A stretch of 11,616 nucleotides of DNA from Terriglobia bacterium (GTDB lineage Bacteria; Acidobacteriota; Terriglobia; UBA7540): NCBI GenBank assembly GCA_030049455.1, contig JASIKV010000068.1, positions 1 to 11,616 of the forward strand, given 5' to 3'. The position numbers were made by a program, and so were the translations under genes. The notes beneath the pieces are model-generated. The model saw only the letters and a program-made list of their open reading frames with translations. It was not told where the DNA came from and searched no databases. Each line of letters opens with the position of its first letter. Position 1 is the first letter of the stretch. Positions 7,862 to 11,616 of the stretch are shown here, piece by piece.

Positions 7862-7892
7862 TTGACTCAAATCGTTTCAAAGCGTGTATAAT
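7862..7892 (+). promoter_or_regulatory. Promoter of the 7923 gene in the selA divergent region
   Basis: A perfect -10 TATAAT (7887-7892) is preceded by TTGACT (7862-7867, 5 of 6) at a rather long 19-base spacing. Transcription would begin near 7899, leaving a 24-base leader that includes GAGG 7 bases before the GTG start. The selA promoter must lie in the same 96 bases but I cannot assign it: a minus-strand TATAAA (7840-7845) is too close to the selA Shine-Dalgarno. Confidence 0.55.
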
Positions 7893-7922
7893 CCAGCTTT
7901 CGACTGGGATTGAGGCGCTCCC

Positions 7923-8480
7923 GTGACTGTTGATGAAGAGCTGAATAAGCTCGACGACGATATCCGGCGTCTAAAAATTGAGTACGATGTTTATTTTAGT
8001 GGCGGATCCCCTCGCCCTCCGCACGATACGCTTTCCCGCGTGGAAACTATCATCAAGCGATACTCCAGCGACCAATCGAAGCTGAGTTTCGGCCAGCGCT
8101 TCAGGTTTTCCAGCATCCTGCAGAAGTATTCGGTGAACCGCCAGCTTTGGCAGCGCAAGCTTCAGGATAAGGAGGAAGGCCGCGGGCAGTTTGCCGCGCA
8201 AAAGCGCGCCGTCGAGTCGCCTGTCGATGACGGCTCCGTGCGCGTGGTCTGTTCGGATCCGGAATTGGAAAAGGAAAAGATCGACCAGTTGCTGAATGCC
8301 ATGCGTGAGGCGAGAAAGCTGACGGGGGAGACGACCAGCGGCCTTGATCCTGCCGCGTTCCACAAATTTATCAATGACAAGACCAAGCAGATCAAAGAAA
8401 CGCTGGGGTGCGACAAGGTGCAGTTTACCGTGTCGATTGAGGGCGGGAAGGTCAAGTTCAAAGCTACCAAAGCGGAATGA
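7923..8480 (+). CDS. Small charged cytoplasmic protein of unknown function
   Basis: 185 residues from a GTG at 7923 with GAGG 7 bases upstream and a good promoter. There is no signal peptide or membrane segment. Residues 1-90 look helical and charged (EELNKLDDDIRRLKIEYDVYFSG, LSRVETIIKRYSSDQ, LSFGQRFRFSSILQKYSVNRQLWQRKLQDKEEG), suggestive of a coiled or helical-bundle domain. A variable Ala/Arg/Glu/Ser linker follows, then a helical and strand segment (about 118-182) ending in QFTVSIEGGKVKFKATKAE. The N-terminal part recalls the C-terminal domain named after Myxococcus MXAN_5187, known from acidobacterial and deltaproteobacterial proteins; I hold this only as a possibility. Partner and function are unknown. 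It is divergent from selA and lies 203 bases upstream of purH on the same strand. Confidence 0.85.
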   Translation: MTVDEELNKLDDDIRRLKIEYDVYFSGGSPRPPHDTLSRVETIIKRYSSDQSKLSFGQRFRFSSILQKYSVNRQLWQRKLQDKEEGRGQFAAQKRAVESPVDDGSVRVVCSDPELEKEKIDQLLNAMREARKLTGETTSGLDPAAFHKFINDKTKQIKETLGCDKVQFTVSIEGGKVKFKATKAE

Positions 8481-8591
8481 GGAGACTGGAATACCGAAGC
8501 AAGGAAACAGGAGTCAGGAGAAGAACTCCTATCCCCACTGCTCAACCTCCCGAGATCGTCGCGATGTCCGCGGGGCATCCCTTGATCACAA

Positions 8592-8619
8592 TTCACAGTA
8601 CGAGCGCCTCTTTTATGGC
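8592..8619 (+). promoter_or_regulatory. Weak candidate purH promoter
   Basis: TTCACA (8592-8597, 5 of 6 to TTGACA) and TATGGC (8614-8619, 3 of 6) are 16 bases apart in the 203-base gap before purH. The -10 is poor. No purine riboswitch or PurR-like palindrome is visible here. Read-through from the 7923 gene is the alternative. Confidence 0.22.
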
Positions 8620-8683
8620 ATGAGGACACATCTAAATGATGGAGGCTCAGCCCCAGACTTCTCTTCCCCCTAAAGAGAATTCC

Positions 8684-10237
8684 ATGCGCAAAATCACCAG
8701 GGCCCTGATCAGCGTCAGTGACAAAACGGGCGTCGTTGAGCTTGCCTCAGGACTGCTTGCCCTGGGCGTCGAGCTGGTTTCGACGGGCGGCACCGCGAAA
8801 CTTCTGCGCGAAAACGCGCTGAAGGTGCGCGACGTTTCGGATTTGACCGGATTTCCCGAGATGCTCGACAGCCGGGTGAAGACCCTTCACCCCAAGGTGC
8901 ATGGCGGGCTGCTGGCCATCCGCTCAAACCCCCAGCATCAGGCGCAGGTGAAGGAACACGGCATTGAGCCCATCGACATGGTGGTGGTCAATCTCTACCC
9001 CTTTGAAAAGACCGCGCTCAAGCCCGGGGTGGGTCTCGAGGAGTTGATCGAAAACATCGACATCGGCGGCCCCTCGATGCTGCGCTCCGCGGCCAAGAAT
9101 TTTGAGGACGTTACGGTGGTGGTCGACGCCGCCGATTACCCCAGGGTTTTGGGCGAGTTGCAGAGCAATCGTGGCAGCATTTCGCGTGAGACGCGCGCGG
9201 CGCTGGCCCGCAAAGCCTTCGCAACGACGGCGGCCTACGACGGCGCCATATCCACGGCGCTCCAGAAGCTGGCGGGTGCAGATTTTCCCGACACGCTCCA
9301 TCTCAACTACCGGAAGGGAATGGACCTGAGGTACGGTGAGAATCCGCATCAGAAGGCCGTTCTGTACCGCAGTCCCGCGGCGGCCGGGCGAGGGCTGGCC
9401 GCGGCCCCACAGCTCCAGGGCAAGGAACTTTCGTACAACAATCTTGTGGATCTGGAAGCCGCCTGGCGGCTAGTGCAGGAATTCGAAGAACCGGCCACCG
9501 TCCTCATCAAGCACACAAATCCCTGCGGGGTGGCCACGGGAGCAACCTTGGCGGAAAGCTATCAGCGCGCCCTGGAAGTTGACCCGGTTTCGGCCTTCGG
9601 GTCGGTGATAGCTTTCAACCGCGCCGTAAACGGGCCGACGGCGGAAGAACTGGCCAAGCTTTTTGTGGAGGCGGTCGTCGCCCCGGGTTTCGAGCCAGCG
9701 GCGCTCGAACGACTGGCCCTCAAGAAAAACCTCCGGCTCGTCGACATGTCCGCAACCGCTGGCGAGGATTTCGGCCTTCAACTGAAGGTCATCGGAGGCG
9801 GATTGCTGGTGCAAACCCCCGACTCACTGCCGGCCCAGCCTCAACTTTGGAAATACGTCACGGAGCGCCAACCCACGCCCGAAGAAATAGAAGCCATGAT
9901 TTTTGCCTGGCGAGTGGTGAAACACACCAAATCAAACGCCATTGTTTTCGCGCAGCGGGGCGTTCTGGTGGGTGTGGGCGCCGGCCAGATGAGCCGCGTG
10001 GACTCCGTCAAGCTGGGCGCCACAAAGGCTCGCGAACTGAAGCACGCCCTGGAGGGATCCGTGCTCGCTTCCGACGCCTTCTTTCCCTTTCCGGATGGAG
10101 TGGAGGAAGCAGCGCGAGTGGGAGTGACAGCGATTGTGCAACCCGGCGGCTCAGTGCGGGATAATGAAGTCATCGCCGCGGCCAATCACCACAAAATCGC
10201 CATGGTTCTGACCGGAGTCCGGCACTTTTCCCACTAA
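8684..10237 (+). CDS. purH: Bifunctional AICAR formyltransferase / IMP cyclohydrolase
   Basis: PurH carries out the last two steps of de novo purine synthesis: AICAR plus 10-formyl-THF gives FAICAR, which is closed to IMP. 517 residues, the usual length. The N-terminal MGS-like cyclohydrolase domain (about 1-190) starts ITRALISVSDKTGVVELA and has STGGTAKLL, DSRVKTLHPKVHGGLLA and NLYPFEKT. The formyltransferase domain has DLRYGENPHQ, the catalytic KHTNPCGVA, VDPVSAFGSVIAFNR, VKHTKSNAIVFA, DAFFPFPDGVEEAA and the C-terminal HF-SH. I chose the ATG at 8684, which fits the family start and has AAAGAGA upstream; an in-frame ATG at 8636 would add 16 non-family residues, though it also has a GAGGA ahead of it. 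Its stop overlaps that of the convergent VWA gene. The 8481-8683 gap upstream holds no gene that I can support. Confidence 0.98.
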   Translation: MRKITRALISVSDKTGVVELASGLLALGVELVSTGGTAKLLRENALKVRDVSDLTGFPEMLDSRVKTLHPKVHGGLLAIRSNPQHQAQVKEHGIEPIDMVVVNLYPFEKTALKPGVGLEELIENIDIGGPSMLRSAAKNFEDVTVVVDAADYPRVLGELQSNRGSISRETRAALARKAFATTAAYDGAISTALQKLAGADFPDTLHLNYRKGMDLRYGENPHQKAVLYRSPAAAGRGLAAAPQLQGKELSYNNLVDLEAAWRLVQEFEEPATVLIKHTNPCGVATGATLAESYQRALEVDPVSAFGSVIAFNRAVNGPTAEELAKLFVEAVVAPGFEPAALERLALKKNLRLVDMSATAGEDFGLQLKVIGGGLLVQTPDSLPAQPQLWKYVTERQPTPEEIEAMIFAWRVVKHTKSNAIVFAQRGVLVGVGAGQMSRVDSVKLGATKARELKHALEGSVLASDAFFPFPDGVEEAARVGVTAIVQPGGSVRDNEVIAAANHHKIAMVLTGVRHFSH

Positions 10238-11391
10238 GACTTGGGGGCGTAATAGCCGTCGCGCGAGATGATGTGGTACTTTACCTTCTTGCCTTTTTCA
10301 TTGAAGATCGTCAGCGGATTCCCCTGTTCATCCACCAAATCAACCTTCAGCTTGTGATAGCGGCCGTCGTGCGTGGCGTTGGTCGGGACGAACCCCAGGC
10401 TATATTGGCGGCGAAGCTGCTCGGCGATTTGCTGGTAATCGGCCGGAAGTTCCTGCTCGAAGCGAGGGAAATACGCCTGACCGCCGGAGTAAGAGGCCAT
10501 GGTCTTGAGGGCATTCTCGGCTTGCAATTGCGTGATGCTTTCGTTGCGCATGCTGCGGATCTCCAGGAACTCCGCAATGCTGATGGGATAAATCGGAGTG
10601 TCCGACGCCTTCACGATCTTCAGAGTCTGGTCGTAGGTCAGTTTGCTGAAGGTATCAATGCCGGAAACCACGGCCAATATCGCTTTGCGCCCGCGAACTT
10701 CCTTCATCCGGTCAATGACAAAAGCCAGGGCATCGTAAAGACATACTTCGCTGAAGCCCGGCATACGCAGTTGATCCAGGCCCGACCGCACTTCCATGCG
10801 GTCCTGGGTAAAGTCGGTAAGGATTTGAGGTTTCAGGTCGAAGGAGACCACTGCAACCCAGTCCTTCGGGTGGATGACATTCAAGAAGTCGTAGCTATAC
10901 CGCAGCGCCAAAACCAGACGCGGCCAGAAGCGGTTGGCGAACTCAATGAGCAGGCAAACCGTCATGGGCGCCTCGCCGGTTCCAAAATTGGTCACCGATT
11001 GTTGCACGCCGTCGTCATAGAGCTGGAAATTCTTCCGGTCAAGGTTTTGAAGCGGGTTGCCATTGCCGTCCACAACCATTACATCCACGTTGACCAGATT
11101 GGTGGTGGTGGAAAGCGAATAGATCTGATTGGGATTTATCTTTTCCGGCTTGCTTTCCGGCTGCGGCGTCGAGGGCTGAGCAGTGGAGGGCTGCGAAGGA
11201 GCCGGCTGCGACTTTTTGGGAACCAGAACCGTCTCTCCCACATCGGGCTGCGGGCCGGGGCTTTGTTGTTGCCCGCCTGATTGGGGATCCTGGGATTGGG
11301 CAAACCAGTGCGGGGGGAAACTTGCCAAAAGCAACAGGCCGAAAACCCCAGCCATTACTGTAATGGGCAGATACTTCTTCTTCTTACTCAC
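10234..11391 (-). CDS. Exported VWFA-related protein of the acidobacterial type
   Basis: 385 residues from a GTG at 11389-11391, chosen because AGGGGG lies 7-8 bases upstream and the start gives a proper signal or anchor (SKKKKYLPITVMAGVFGLLLLA). An upstream ATG at 11457 would put odd residues before it. Residues 35-82 are a Pro/Gln/Ser linker. Then comes the family pattern: NLVNVDVMVVDGNGNPLQNL (98-117), FQLYDDGVQQSV, the VWA core with DWVAVVSFD and SEVCLYDALAFVIDRM (214-229), AILAVVSGIDT (237-247), and the C-terminal YSLGFVPTN and SRDGYYAP. These fit the family called VWFA-related Acidobacterial domain (TIGR03436-type). The MIDAS strand reads LLIEFANR instead of D-x-S-x-S, so metal binding is probably lost. 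The protein likely acts outside the membrane in adhesion or assembly; its partner is unknown. Overlaps purH by 4 bases at the stops. Confidence 0.93.
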   Translation of the reverse strand: MSKKKKYLPITVMAGVFGLLLLASFPPHWFAQSQDPQSGGQQQSPGPQPDVGETVLVPKKSQPAPSQPSTAQPSTPQPESKPEKINPNQIYSLSTTTNLVNVDVMVVDGNGNPLQNLDRKNFQLYDDGVQQSVTNFGTGEAPMTVCLLIEFANRFWPRLVLALRYSYDFLNVIHPKDWVAVVSFDLKPQILTDFTQDRMEVRSGLDQLRMPGFSEVCLYDALAFVIDRMKEVRGRKAILAVVSGIDTFSKLTYDQTLKIVKASDTPIYPISIAEFLEIRSMRNESITQLQAENALKTMASYSGGQAYFPRFEQELPADYQQIAEQLRRQYSLGFVPTNATHDGRYHKLKVDLVDEQGNPLTIFNEKGKKVKYHIISRDGYYAPKS

Positions 11392-11428
11392 AACACACCC
11401 CCTGCAACCTCCCGGGTTGATAAACCAT

Positions 11429-11457
11429 ATGATGCCATCGGCCCCTCTCAGGGTCAA
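11429..11457 (-). promoter_or_regulatory. Candidate promoter of the VWFA-related gene
   Basis: Minus-strand TTGACC (11452-11457, 5 of 6) is followed after 17 bases by CATCAT (11429-11434, 4 of 6). Transcription would begin near 11422 and leave a leader of about 31 bases that contains the AGGGGG Shine-Dalgarno. This also argues against translation starting at 11457, which would lie upstream of the transcript. Confidence 0.4.
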
Positions 11458-11558
11458 CCTGAAGGGACGTTAAGTTTCCTTATAAAACGTCGAGGGAAGT
11501 GGTAATGAAAATTAGATGATTCCAATGCGTAGTGCCAGTTTAGAGTGGCATACTGCAT

Positions 11559-11576
11559 ATGGTACTGTAGTACCAT
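11559..11576. promoter_or_regulatory. Palindrome upstream of the VWFA-related gene
   Basis: ATGGTACTGTAGTACCAT has 7-bp arms and a 4-base centre. It is flanked on the left by a second imperfect dyad (ATGC...TGCCA at 11525-11537 against TGGCA...GCAT at 11546-11558), and GGTAC recurs at 11598-11602. No coding sequence is visible in 11458-11616. The palindrome could be an operator for a gene beyond the window edge or a small hairpin; no known regulator can be named. Confidence 0.4.
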
Positions 11577-11616
11577 TGCTAGGATTCCTTGGATAGCGGT
11601 ACAGTTTGGGTCGGAA

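Noticed and set aside
8509..8530. AGGAGT / ACTCCT stem with a 10-base loop after the 7923 gene as a terminator.
   Set aside because: Only 6 bp, long loop and no T-tract; too weak to list as a feature.
8481..8683. Purine riboswitch or PurR-type operator upstream of purH.
   Set aside because: I found neither the conserved riboswitch loops nor a suitable palindrome in this gap.
10273..11280. A 335-codon plus-strand open frame opposite the VWFA-related gene.
   Set aside because: Antisense shadow without a promoter, ribosome site or recognisable domain.

Overview
This is a chromosomal stretch of a high-GC, free-living heterotrophic bacterium. The best guess is a member of the Acidobacteriota. 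The strongest pointer is the gene at 10234-11391, which has the architecture of the acidobacterial VWFA-related family: signal anchor, Pro/Gln/Ser linker, degenerate VWA core and a C-terminal SRDGYYAP tail. Many secreted proteins of unknown function, a DUF885 metallopeptidase-like enzyme, a Tat-exported sugar isomerase-like enzyme and GC-rich intergenic hairpin repeats fit the same picture. The taxon is an inference; no rRNA or other phylogenetic marker is present. There are no tRNAs, IS elements, CRISPR arrays or phage genes.

Layout, left to right. (1) 1-461 (-): a secreted, probably lipocalin/DUF1579-like protein, cut by the window edge. (2) 462-609: a twin-hairpin repeat. (3) 610-1230 (-): a TetR/AcrR-type repressor whose own promoter and perfect 20-bp operator can be read directly upstream. 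(4) 1509-3263 (+): an exported DUF885 protein with an HEGIPGHH motif. (5) 3347-4213 (-): a Tat-exported TIM-barrel sugar isomerase/epimerase-like protein, convergent with (4). (6) 4449-5255 (-): a secreted protein of unknown family. (7) 5338-6294 (-): a zinc-dependent medium-chain dehydrogenase, directly downstream of (8) 6378-7826 (-): selA, selenocysteine synthase. (9) 7923-8480 (+): a small charged cytoplasmic protein of unknown function, divergent from selA. (10) 8684-10237 (+): purH, the last two steps of de novo IMP synthesis. (11) 10234-11391 (-): the VWFA-related protein, whose stop codon overlaps that of purH. (12) 11392-11616: upstream region with a candidate promoter and a sharp palindrome.

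Functionally this is mostly ordinary core and accessory metabolism (purine synthesis, selenoprotein machinery, redox enzyme) mixed with exported proteins. I find no clear new multi-gene system. The more interesting signals are between the genes: two twin-hairpin repeats of the same design, an inverted pair of ACTGATG-type heptamer arrays of which one encodes the last residues of SelA, a TetR operator that fills almost the whole 5' leader of its gene, and a palindrome that exactly fills the -35/-10 spacer of the isomerase promoter.
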